The notes under the pieces were generated by a model that saw nothing but the letters and a program-made list of their open reading frames with translations, did no database searches and was not told the origin of the DNA. DNA of 64,000 nt, from NCBI GenBank assembly GCA_963678255.2, contig CAXXTW010000001.1, positions 186,001 through 250,000 on the forward strand, given 5' to 3'. The DNA comes from G963678255 sp963678255. Its GTDB lineage: Bacteria > Cloacimonadota > Cloacimonadia > Cloacimonadales > WRIO01. Shown here in pieces: positions 1 to 8,066 of the stretch. Within the stretch, counting starts at the first letter, position 1. Each line of letters begins with the position of its first letter. The position numbers and the translations under genes were made by a program.

Positions 1-446
1 GTCCAATTTTCTGAATTTGTATCAAAAAAATAATCAATTTTTAAATTTGTATTGTTATTCCCAATTGAAGCTCCAATCAAAACAGTTACATTTTTATCAT
101 CATTCAATCTGTATAGATAGCCCAGTTCAATGGGAGTTGTTCTGATATTAATATCTACATGCATACTATCATAAACAGTTGAATTTACACTGTATTTTTG
201 ACTTAGATATGTTGCTTCAAGAAATATATAGTTTTTCATATTTTTTGTTAATGGGTAGGTAATTGATAATTTCTGATTGATGCCATAATTTTTTACTTTA
301 TCACAAAACCAATTTGTGTATACATCCTTATTGAATTCTTCCATTTGAAAGTTTGAATAACCAGTACTTATATCAAAATCTAGATTAATACAGAAGATTT
401 TCACTCCAATAGTTATCATTAACAAAATTAACATTATTTTTTTCAT
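1..446 (-). CDS. Partial secreted/outer-membrane-type protein (3' end outside window)
   Basis: An open frame runs leftward from an ATG at 446..444 to the window edge without a stop (148 codons seen). A GGAAG ribosome site lies just upstream (about 451-456). The first ~19 residues (MKKIMLILLMITIGVKIFC) look like a signal peptide or lipoprotein-like leader. The rest alternates short polar and aromatic stretches (ITYPLTKNMKNYIFLEATYL, IELGYLYRLNDDKNVTVLIG) in the way of an outer-membrane beta-barrel. I do not recognise a specific family. The barrel reading is inference from pattern only. The reading frame itself is well supported by the start, the ribosome site and the uninterrupted translation. 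Confidence 0.6.
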   Translation of the reverse strand, partial: MKKIMLILLMITIGVKIFCINLDFDISTGYSNFQMEEFNKDVYTNWFCDKVKNYGINQKLSITYPLTKNMKNYIFLEATYLSQKYSVNSTVYDSMHVDINIRTTPIELGYLYRLNDDKNVTVLIGASIGNNNTNLKIDYFFDTNSENW

Positions 447-920
447 TTTTCTTCCTTTCGTTAATATTATGGGTTTCTTATGTTAGATATTTCATAAGAA
501 ACCCTTTATACACTAAATTGATTTCGGTCTCCTGGAATATGAATTTTGGTAAAAAGATGTGCTGGAAGGCGAAGATTACAGTTAACTACATATATATATA
601 TATATGTAGTTACAACACTCTTAGGATGGAATGTAATTATTAAATCACTATAATATAATCCCTTTAAAGAGATTCTTATCATCTTCCTGCTCCCATAAAT
701 TTGCGATATCACCAAAAATAGAAGAATCGAAATAATCTGTCAACACATTTTTTAAATAAATATTACTTTACACCATAACATTTAGTTTTCTGTTATTAAA
801 CTAATATAGCAGTAACACCGAGAGTGTTGCAGACATTAGCAAATCGGGGATAAAGGCAGTGCTGGAGCACTGCAGATAATAGCAAATCAGAGATTTGCAG
901 ATAAAAGATAAAAGATAAAA
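447..920. other. Non-coding stretch with short palindromes
   Basis: No convincing gene is present. The stretch contains an AT-dinucleotide palindrome (about 583-615) and two perfect small hairpins, GCAGTGCT-GG-AGCACTGC (856-873) and GCAAATC-AGA-GATTTGC (882-898). The second is followed by three GATAAAA heptamers that lead directly into the first 206-bp repeat unit at 921. The same GCAAATC/GATTTGC palindrome recurs at 2015-2031, 3495-3511 and 3640-3656. Confidence 0.6.
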
Positions 921-1744
921 GCTCATCTCAGGCTGTCGCCTGTTTGGTAAAAATGAAACACCTTGTTTTGAGATTGTCCTTTTAAAAAATTGACATCTAT
1001 TGGAGAAGATATGGATATTTCTTTGAGATAGTATTGTTCATTTCTTTTGTCTTGATACCTGGATATTTAATATATTTTATGGATTAATTAATTAAAATAG
1101 ACAAATACACAAGGTGTTTCATAGGAGCTCATATCAGGCTGTTGCCTGTTTGGTAAAAATGAAACACCTAGTTTTGAGATTGTCCTTTTAAAAAATTGAC
1201 ATCTATTGGAGAAGATATGGATATTTCTTTGAGATAGTAGTGTTCATTTCTTTTGTCTTGATACTTGGATATTTAATATATTTTATGGATTAATTAATTA
1301 AAATAGACAAATACACAAGATGTTTCATAGGAGCTCATATCAGGCTGTCGCCTGTTTGGTAAAAATGAAACACCTTGTTTTGAGATTGTCCTTTTAAAAA
1401 ATTGACATCTATTGGAGAAGATATGGATATTTCTTTGAGATAGTATTGTTCATTTCTTTTGTCTTGATACCTGGATATTTAATATATTTTATGGATTAAT
1501 TAATTAAAATAGACAAATACACAAGATGTTTCATAGGAGCTCATATCAGGCTGTCGCCTGTTTGGTAAAAATGAAACACCTTGTTTTGAGATTGTCCTTT
1601 TAAAAAATTGACATCTATTGGAGAAGATATGGATATTTCTTTGAGATAGTATTGTTCATTTCTTTTGTCTTGATACCTGGATATTTAATATATTTTATGG
1701 ATTAATTAATTAAAATAGACAAATACACAAGGTGTTTCATAGGA
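921..1744. repeat. 206-bp tandem array, block 1 (4 units)
   Basis: Four head-to-tail units start at 921, 1127, 1333 and 1539, each exactly 206 bp. A unit begins GCTCATATCAGGCTG and ends GGTGTTTCATAGGA. Near its ends it carries a 14-bp inverted pair, ATGAAACACCTTGT (left) and ACAAGGTGTTTCAT (right). Where units abut, these pair across a ~35-nt loop that itself contains CAGGC/GCCTG. The first 47 bp and last 28 bp match the ends of the 1710-bp IS110-family element in this window. Units differ from one another at only a few positions, which implies recent amplification or homogenisation. The block is flanked on both sides by GATAAAA sequence. Confidence 0.9.
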
Positions 1745-2039
1745 GATAAAAGATAAGCTTCATCGTTGGTGAATTGCTTTAATAAAGTATTTTCTGGATA
1801 AGATATGGTTATTTCTTTGAAATGGTATTGTTCATTTCTTTTGATAGATGGATTAAGGATATTGAAAGCTTGTAATTTTTTTATTTCGAGGACGAGCCGT
1901 CCTCGCTCCATAGCATCTGCAAACAAGATGTTCGCAGAACGAATCACCTGCTGCACCTCTAGTGCCTGATTGTGAAGGGAACAAGAAGGATTCTTGTTTT
2001 ACTGGGGAAAGGGAGCAAATCAGAGATTTGCAGATAAAA
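1745..2039. other. Inter-array spacer with a dispersed-repeat fragment
   Basis: This has no convincing gene. It contains a second copy of the motif TTCTTTGAAATGGTATTGTT (from about 1815), also found in the middle of the 206-bp unit and at about 45.83 kb, and a perfect hairpin CGAGGAC-GAGCC-GTCCTCG (about 1888-1906). A minus-strand open frame (1702-1956) crosses into the array and looks fortuitous. The stretch ends with the REP-like palindrome (2015-2031) and AGATAAAA before the next unit. Confidence 0.5.
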
Positions 2040-2452
2040 GCTCATATCAGGCTGTTGCCTGTTTGGTAAAAATGAAACACCTAGTTTTGAGATTGTCCTT
2101 TTCAAAAATGATAACTGTTTGAGAAGATAGGGTTAATTCTTTGAAATGGTATTCTTCATTTCTTTTGCCTTGATGCAAAATAAACGAAGCAAAGAAAAAA
2201 TCAAGCCCTAGGAAAAAACTTGCTATCTCCAGTCACTCTCAGGGACTCCGCCATAGCTTGCCAATGGGTAAGTTAAATTATGAGGTAAACCATTGTCTTC
2301 AATCAGAATGGCTGTTCGTTCCCCTTCGAGTTTCCCTACGACTTTACGCCATTTTTTCATGGGCATTGTCTCATTGATACCTGGATATTTAATATATTTT
2401 ATGGATTGATTAATTAATTAAAATAGACAAATACACAAGGTGTTTCATAGGA
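2040..2452. repeat. Divergent 413-bp unit of the 206-bp family, carrying extra sequence
   Basis: The outer parts (about 2040-2165 and 2376-2452) match the 206-bp unit, but the middle holds about 200 bp of other sequence. That sequence encodes, on the minus strand, a 47-residue frame with a relative at 3244-3345. The unit has the normal left end 9 nt after a REP-like palindrome and the normal right end, so it behaves as an alternative-length member of the same mobile family with different internal content. Confidence 0.6.
2223..2366 (-). other. Possible small ORF, 47 aa, part of a dispersed repeat
   Basis: An ATG at 2366..2364 reads MPMKKWRKVVGKLEGERTAI and continues to ...LPHNLTYPLASYGGVPESDW-R before TAG (2225..2223). 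A second, altered copy of its C-terminal half (LPHNLTYPLVSYGGPPDSDW...) lies on the minus strand at 3244-3345 with a different tail. Substitutions between the copies change several residues but keep the frame. I see no clear ribosome site. It could be a remnant of a coding gene carried in a repeat; I do not recognise the family. Confidence 0.3.
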
Positions 2453-3070
2453 GCTCATATCAGGCTGTTGCCTGTTTGGTAAAAATGAAACACCTTGTTT
2501 TGAGATTGTTCTTTTAAAAAATTGACATCTATTGGAGAAGATATGGATATTTCTTTGAGATAGTATTGTTCATTTCTTTTGTCTTGATACTTGGATATTT
2601 AATATATTTTATGGATTAATTAATTAAAATAGACAAATACACAAGATGTTTCATAGGAGCTCATATCAGGCTGTTGCCTGTTTGGTAAAAATGAAACACC
2701 TTGTTTTGAGATTGTCCTTTTAAAAAATTGACATCTATTGGAGAAGATATGGATATTTCTTTGAGATAGTATTGTTCATTACTTTTGTCTTGATACCTGG
2801 ATATTTAATATATTTTATGGATTAATTAATTAAAATAGACAAATACACAAGGTGTTTCATAGGAGCTCATATCAGGCTGTCGCCTGTTTGGTAAAAATGA
2901 AACACCTTGTTTTGAGATTGTCCTTTTAAAAAATTGACATCTATTGGAGAAGATATGGATATTTCTTTGAGATAGTATTGTTCATTTCTTTTGTCTTGAT
3001 ACCTGGATATTTAATATATTTTATGGATTAATTAATTAAAATAGACAAATACACAAGGTGTTTCATAGGA
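2453..3070. repeat. 206-bp tandem array, block 2 (3 units)
   Basis: Units start at 2453, 2659 and 2865, each 206 bp, with the same termini as block 1. The block is followed directly by GATAAAAGTTAAGCTTCATCG, closely matching the sequence after block 1 (GATAAAAGATAAGCTTCATCG). The two insertions therefore occupied related genomic repeats. Confidence 0.9.
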
Positions 3071-3519
3071 GATAAAAGTTAAGCTTCATCGTTGGTGAAT
3101 TGCTTTAACATGATAAATATTAATAAATGTATTCTTCATTTCTTTCTTTTGAAAGAAAGAAACGGAAGCAAAGAAAGTTCAAGCCCGGAAAACCCCTATC
3201 GGGGATCTTGATTTTCATCAATTTTCTCTGATATCTTTATATCTTATCCTATAGATGGAATGCCATTTAATCTCCAGTCACTGTCAGGGGGTCCGCCATA
3301 GCTTACCAATGGGTAAGTTAAATTATGAGGTAAAGCATTGTCCTATTTACATTCAATTAAACAGGGGTTGTGTGCAATTGATAGAGACGCAAAGCATTGC
3401 GTCTCTACGAGATATTATCAAAAACAACAAATAATAGAAAAGAAATGTTCATTTCTTTTACCTTTATGCAAAATAAACAGAAGCAAAGAGATGGGCAAAT
3501 CGGAGATTTGCAGATAAAA
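3071..3519. other. Spacer between arrays with dispersed repeats
   Basis: This contains the degenerate second copy of the small-ORF repeat on the minus strand (3244-3345). It also has a 10-bp-stem hairpin AGAGACGCAA-AGCA-TTGCGTCTCT (3384-3407), whose weaker relative is at about 15125-15147, and the REP-like palindrome at 3495-3511. No intact gene is visible. Confidence 0.5.
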
Positions 3520-3870
3520 GATTATATCAGGCTGTCGCCTGTTTGGTAAAAATGAAACACCTTGTTTTGAGATTGTCCTTTTAAAAAATTGACATCTATT
3601 GGAGAAGATAATGGTAGTGCTGACGCACTACAGATAATGGCAAATCAGGGATTTGCAGATAAAAGCTCATATCAGGCTGTTGCCTGTTTGGTAAAAATGA
3701 AACACCTTGTTTTGAGATTGTCCTTTTAAAAAATTGACATCTATTGGAGAAGATATGGATATTTCTTTGAGATAGTATTGTTCATTTCTTTTGTCTTGAT
3801 ACCTGGATATTTAATATATTTTATGGATTAATTAATTAAAATAGACAAATACACAAGATGTTTCATAGGA
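3520..3870. repeat. Partial 206-bp unit (3520-3609) and one full unit (3665-3870)
   Basis: The fragment begins GATTATATCAGGCTG, a variant of the usual GCTCATATCAGG left end, and stops after GGAGAAGATA. A new palindrome with AGATAAAA (3640-3664) then precedes the full unit, which abuts IS110 copy A at 3871. Confidence 0.8.
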
Positions 3871-3943
3871 GCTCATATCAGGCTGTTGCCTGTTTGGTAA
3901 AAATGAAACACCTTGTTATATCTCTGTAAAAATCAAAATATTT

Positions 3944-3973
3944 TTGACAATTAGTATCAAAATGTTGTATTTA
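3944..3973 (+). promoter_or_regulatory. Sigma-70-like promoter of IS110 transposase
   Basis: TTGACA (3944-3949) and TATTTA (3968-3973) are separated by 18 bp, followed by an AAGGAGG ribosome site and the ATG at 3997. The same arrangement occurs in copy B 4070 bp downstream. Confidence 0.5.
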
Positions 3974-3996
3974 TGATCAAAAAGGAGGGACTTAAA

Positions 3997-5325
3997 ATGA
4001 GAAAAAAAAATGAGAAAATTGAATCAGCATCTAACGAAATTTCAGTAATCAATCATCACTCTGCAGGAATCGATATTGGTTCCAAAGAAAATTGGGTAAG
4101 TGTATCTCCTACTATTTGTGAAGATCATATACGCAAATTTGGTTCTTATACCTGCGATTTAAATGCTATAGCTGATTGGTTAACTTCTTGCAAAGTAACA
4201 TCAGTGGCAATGGAATCAACCGGAATCTATTGGATTCCCCTCTATGAAATACTTGAATCAAGAGGTTTTAAATTAAGTTTATGCAATGCAAAACATGTTA
4301 AAAATGCACCAGGTAGAAAGAAAACAGATAAATTTGATTGTGATTGGCTGAGAAAATTACATTCCTATGGTCTCCTAACACCCTCATTTATTCCGGAGAA
4401 GAATATACGAGAAATAAAAGCATTAACTCGTTATAGAGACAAATTAGTTAAAGAGAATAACATACATATCCAGCATATGCAAAAAGCCTTAACTCTAATG
4501 AACTTTTATCTTCATCAAGTCATTTCTGACATTACTGGCAAGACAGGAATGAGTATAATAAAAGCAATACTTTCAGGAGAGACAAATCCTGAAGTTCTTG
4601 TGTCATATAAAAAGAAAGGTGTAAAAAAAAGTAATGAAGAGATCATTAAAGCATTGAGTGGTAGTCTGCAATTTGAACAACTGTACATTCTCAAACAGGC
4701 AGTAAATTTTTATGAATTTTTCTTATCAAAAATTGAAGAGACAGATTCACAGATTAATAATTTATTTTTATTAATGAGTCAACCAATTGATGAGGACAAT
4801 ATTTCAATTGAAGAAAATGATAGTAATGATATTAATCATAACATCGTTCAAGCAATAGGTGTTGACTTATGTGAGATACCTGGTCTTAATATACTATCAG
4901 TAGAAAAGTTAATTGGAGAAACAGGCTTTGATATGAGTAAATGGAAAAATAGTAAAAATTTTACATCTTGGCTTGGATTATCTCCGAATCATAGAATAAC
5001 CGGAGGGACAGTTTTTCAAAATAGTACAAATAAAGTTCAAAGTAATGCAGCTTCAATTTTTCGACAATGTGCAACTACATTGAGAAACAGCCATAGTTAT
5101 TTAGGTGCATTTTTCCGTAAAAAGATGGCACAAATTGGTTATCAGAAGGCAATAACAGCTACAGGCAGAAAAATAGCAGTTATCTATTATACAATGATTC
5201 GATATAAAAAATCCTATTCTGAATTAGGAGAAAATTTTTATGAAGAATTGAATAGAAAGAAAATGGAAGATAACTTTAAAAAATTGGCAAAAAAACTTGG
5301 TTATGAAATCAAACAAGTAGTTTAA
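3997..5325 (+). CDS. IS110-family transposase (DEDD), copy A
   Basis: This encodes a 442-residue RNA-guided-type DEDD recombinase. The N-terminal RuvC-like domain shows D26 (GIDIGS), E73 (AMESTG) and D111/D114 (KTDKFDCD). The C-terminal Tnp_20 domain (about 288-395) contains IPGLNILSVEKLIGETG, SWLGLSPN, and the serine-bearing stretch KVQSNAASIFRQ (candidate nucleophile S349). I start at the second methionine because AAGGAGG lies just ahead of it; an in-frame ATG 24 bp upstream is less likely. Only three nucleotides in the reading frame distinguish it from copy B (A144V, D267E, one silent). The gene is intact, but IS66 is inserted 11 bp after the stop, between it and its 3' non-coding region. 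Confidence 0.93.
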   Translation: MRKKNEKIESASNEISVINHHSAGIDIGSKENWVSVSPTICEDHIRKFGSYTCDLNAIADWLTSCKVTSVAMESTGIYWIPLYEILESRGFKLSLCNAKHVKNAPGRKKTDKFDCDWLRKLHSYGLLTPSFIPEKNIREIKALTRYRDKLVKENNIHIQHMQKALTLMNFYLHQVISDITGKTGMSIIKAILSGETNPEVLVSYKKKGVKKSNEEIIKALSGSLQFEQLYILKQAVNFYEFFLSKIEETDSQINNLFLLMSQPIDEDNISIEENDSNDINHNIVQAIGVDLCEIPGLNILSVEKLIGETGFDMSKWKNSKNFTSWLGLSPNHRITGGTVFQNSTNKVQSNAASIFRQCATTLRNSHSYLGAFFRKKMAQIGYQKAITATGRKIAVIYYTMIRYKKSYSELGENFYEELNRKKMEDNFKKLAKKLGYEIKQVV

Positions 5326-5336
5326 TTAAAAAAATA

Positions 5337-6970
5337 GTAACTACTCAGGTACCCTTCGTTAAGTTTTAAAAACACCATTTTTGTTATTTTTAATAAACAT
5401 TTTTTGTTATAATCATGCCTTATTATTTACCTTTCCAATAATATATATTAAAACTTAGAATATACACAATATATTATAAAAAACTATCAATATTAATAAG
5501 AAATACATTGACATATATAGTTAATTAATTCATTATGTACTTATGGATTATAAAAGTAAATATTATGAAGCTAAAGCTGAAAATGACAGGCTTAAACTGG
5601 AAATTTGCCGGTTAAAAATCAGCATTGCAGAAGAAAGAGCTGAACTCAAAGAAGAAATCAGGCTTTTAAGTGAAAAGGTTGATTTCTTAATGAAAATTCT
5701 CGAAAAGAAAAATAACCCTAAGAACAGTAACAATTCATCAATACCTCCTTCGATGGACTTATCAAGAAAGAATAAAAGTACAAGAGAAAAAAGCAATAAG
5801 AAAAGCGGAGGACAGTCCGGTCATAATGGAAAAACCCTTTTACAAGTAAAAAATCCGGATCAGATTGTTGAATTAAAGGTAAATCAATGTCATTGTGGAC
5901 ATCATTTTAATGATGATGAATTTAGATTAAATTCCAAACGACAGGTGATTGATATCCCTTCTATACAAGCATTCATCAAAGAATTTCAGCAATATTCATG
6001 CATTTGCCCTGATTGTAATAATAAATATCTGGCTGAATATCCTGAAAATGTTACGGCCCCGGTTCAGTACGGTGAAAACATTCAGACCATCGTTTCGTAT
6101 TTGAATGTTTACCAATGTATTCCATTTAAAAGAACAGCTCAGCTGTTGTCTGATGTTGTTAATATAAGAATTTCCCAGGGATCATTGAAAAACATATTAA
6201 GGAAATTTGCTGATAAATCTAAGGTTATCTATGAGAGAATTAAAAAGAATCTGAGCTCCTCGAAAGTTGTTGGTTCTGATGAAACAAGCGTAAAGGTCAA
6301 TGGTAAAAAAGGATGGATTTGGGCTTGGAGAGACATTAAGAATGTGTTTCTTGAATATTCTCATACCAGAGGATACGAGACAATTCAAAAAATATGGGAA
6401 AACGGTTTGCCTGAATCTGTGTTAGTTACGGACAGATTTTCCGCTCAGTTAAAAACGAAGGCTTTAAATCATCAGATTTGTCTGGCTCATATTCTTAGAG
6501 ATCTAACTTATATTGAGGAAAGAGAAAAGCATCCTTTTTCTACTGATTTCAAAAGCCTGGTAAAAGAAATTTTTCAATTCAAGCGAATCCAAACAATAGA
6601 TTATGACAGATCTTCTCCAGAAATGAAACACTTTGAAGATAAAATCAATATTCTACTGGCGATGACTATTTGCAAAAAAGAGTTTAAAGAAACCTCTACT
6701 CTTCAGAAATCTTTGATAAAAATCAGAGGATATATTTTGCCTTGTGTTTATGAAACAGTCATTCCTCCGGATAACAATGATTCAGAAAGAGCTCTTAGAA
6801 ATGTTAAAGTTAAACTTAAAGTGTCTGGGCAGTTTAAAAATGGGGCTCAGGACTACTGTATCATTAGATCCGTTATTGATACTGCTAAAAAAAGAGGATT
6901 AAATATCTTTGATATTCTGTCTAAAATCCCTGAACTTTCTCCCAGATAATATTAATACCTGAGTAGTTAC
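5337..6970 (+). mobile_element. IS66-family element (single-ORF, ISBst12-like)
   Basis: The element is 1634 bp and bounded by perfect 15-bp inverted repeats, GTAACTACTCAGGTA (5337-5351) and TACCTGAGTAGTTAC (6956-6970). It is flanked by an 8-bp direct duplication AAAAAATA (5329-5336 and 6971-6978). The uninterrupted site is seen in IS110 copies B and C, which confirms the boundaries. An 8-bp duplication is typical of IS66. Only a tnpC-type gene is present; tnpA and tnpB are absent, as in the ISBst12 subgroup. Confidence 0.93.
5543..6949 (+). CDS. IS66-family transposase
   Basis: The 468-residue protein has an N-terminal leucine-rich coiled coil (about 1-55). A basic linker with the KKSGGQSGHNGKTL motif (about 87-99) follows, then the IS66 zinc finger (CHCGHHF at 116-122 with CICPDC at 153-158). 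The catalytic core has D246 (SDETS), D297 (VTDR) and E415 (NNDSERALRN). The C-terminal ALRNVKVKLKVSGQF stretch and IRSVIDTAKKRGLN tail are characteristic. No strong ribosome site precedes the ATG. The gene appears intact, so the element may be active. Confidence 0.93.
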   Translation: MDYKSKYYEAKAENDRLKLEICRLKISIAEERAELKEEIRLLSEKVDFLMKILEKKNNPKNSNNSSIPPSMDLSRKNKSTREKSNKKSGGQSGHNGKTLLQVKNPDQIVELKVNQCHCGHHFNDDEFRLNSKRQVIDIPSIQAFIKEFQQYSCICPDCNNKYLAEYPENVTAPVQYGENIQTIVSYLNVYQCIPFKRTAQLLSDVVNIRISQGSLKNILRKFADKSKVIYERIKKNLSSSKVVGSDETSVKVNGKKGWIWAWRDIKNVFLEYSHTRGYETIQKIWENGLPESVLVTDRFSAQLKTKALNHQICLAHILRDLTYIEEREKHPFSTDFKSLVKEIFQFKRIQTIDYDRSSPEMKHFEDKINILLAMTICKKEFKETSTLQKSLIKIRGYILPCVYETVIPPDNNDSERALRNVKVKLKVSGQFKNGAQDYCIIRSVIDTAKKRGLNIFDILSKIPELSPR

Positions 6971-6978
6971 AAAAAATA

Positions 6979-7129
6979 TTTTGCAAAAGGCCGTTTTATC
7001 ATTGGTGGATAAATCCCCGTATAGGAGCTTGGTTGCTTATGCTTTTTTGTTTTGATAACTGGTGAGATATTTGAAAAAATATTATCCCGAATAGGAGATT
7101 AAATAGATTTAATAGCATAAGTGCAAAAT
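6979..7129 (+). ncRNA. Candidate bridge/seek RNA of IS110 copy A (displaced by IS66)
   Basis: The 151-nt structured region is nearly identical to that of copy B, described at 9407-9557. Here it is separated from the transposase gene by the IS66 element. ATAGGAGCT lies at 7021-7029 and ATAGGAGAT at 7091-7099. Any transcript reading from the transposase promoter would now have to cross IS66. Confidence 0.4.
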
Positions 7130-7222
7130 ATTTTATATCATAAAACAATAAAATTATAGTTAAATAAGGATTTTATATTAGATAGAATTAAATAAGACAA
7201 ATACACAAGGTGTTTCATAGGA

Positions 7223-7940
7223 GCTCATATCAGGCTGTTGCCTGTTTGGTAAAAATGAAACACCTTGTTTTGAGATTGTCCTTTTAAAAAATTGACATCT
7301 ATTGGAGAAGATATGGATATTTCTTTGAGATAGTATTGTTCATTACTTTTGTCTTGATACCTGGATATTTAATATATTTTATGGATTAATTAATTAAAAT
7401 AGACAAATACACAAGGTGTTTCATAGGAGCTCATATCAGGCTGTTGCCTGTTTGGTAAAAATGAAACACCTAGTTTTGAGATTGTCCTTTTAAAAAATTG
7501 ACATCTATTGGAGAAGATATGGATATTTCTTTGAGATAGTAGTGTTCATTTCTTTTGTCTTGATACTTGGATATTTAATATATTTTATGGATTAATTAAT
7601 TAAAATAGACAAATACACAAGATGTTTCATAGGAGATAGTATTGTTCATTACTTTTGTCTTGATACCTGGATATTTAATATATTTTATGGATTAATTAAT
7701 TAAAATAGACAAATACACAAGGTGTTTCATAGGAGCTCATATCAGGCTGTTGCCTGTTTGGTAAAAATGAAACACCTAGTTTTGAGATTGTCCTTTTAAA
7801 AAATTGACATCTATTGGAGAAGATATGGATATTTCTTTGAGATAGTAGTGTTCATTTCTTTTGTCTTGATACTTGGATATTTAATATATTTTATGGATTA
7901 ATTAATTAAAATAGACAAATACACAAGATGTTTCATAGGA
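7223..7940. repeat. 206-bp array between IS110 copies A and B
   Basis: Full units start at 7223, 7429 and 7735. Between the second and third lies a 100-bp fragment (7635-7734) that begins directly with GATAGTATTG, the unit interior. The junction (TTTCATAGGAGATAG) can be explained by recombination at GAGATAG, found in the unit interior and resembled by the element end plus flank. This shows that the array rearranges internally. Confidence 0.85.
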
Positions 7941-8066
7941 GCTCATATCAGGCTGTTGCCTGTTTGGTAAAAATGAAACACCTTGTTATATCTCTGTAAA
8001 AATCAAAATATTTTTGACAATTAGTATCAAAATGTTGTATTTATGATCAAAAAGGAGGGACTTAAA

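Larger units (their letters stand above)
882..3656. repeat. Dispersed REP-like palindrome GCAAATCnnnGATTTGC (4 copies)
   Basis: Copies lie at 882-898, 2015-2031, 3495-3511 and 3640-3656. Each has a 7-bp stem and a 3-nt loop and is followed by AGATAAAA. In three of four cases the IS110-type left end starts exactly 9 nt after the palindrome; in the first case two extra GATAAAA heptamers intervene. The coordinates given are the outer limits of the family. It is likely the genomic target landmark of the element. Confidence 0.6.
3871..7222 (+). mobile_element. IS110-family element (IS1111-like), copy A, interrupted by IS66
   Basis: Left end GCTCATATCAGG is at 3871 and right end TTTCATAGGA at 7222. 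Without the IS66 insertion and its duplicated 8 bp, the element is 1710 bp, the same as copy B. It lies in tandem between 206-bp units that share its first 47 bp and last 28 bp. Subterminal inverted repeats (ATGAAACACCTTGT left, ACAAGGTGTTTCAT right) and a long 3' non-coding region fit the IS1111 subgroup. The ends are inferred from where the element abuts units and from period arithmetic. Confidence 0.85.

Noticed and set aside
583..620. Solo IS66 end near the left edge
   Set aside because: GTAACTAC/GTAGTTAC-like bases flank the AT run and recall the IS66 inverted repeat, but the match stops after 8 bp and the rest is a simple AT palindrome.
506..715. Minus-strand ORF of 69 codons
   Set aside because: It runs through an AT-dinucleotide palindrome, has no ribosome site and no recognisable protein character.
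1702..1956. Minus-strand ORF of 84 codons
   Set aside because: It begins inside a 206-bp unit and crosses into spacer repeats; there is no ribosome site, and the frame is explained by repeat sequence.
5353..5542. tnpA/tnpB genes of IS66
   Set aside because: Only about 190 bp of AT-rich non-coding DNA lies between the left repeat and the transposase; no such frames exist, consistent with a single-ORF IS66 subgroup.
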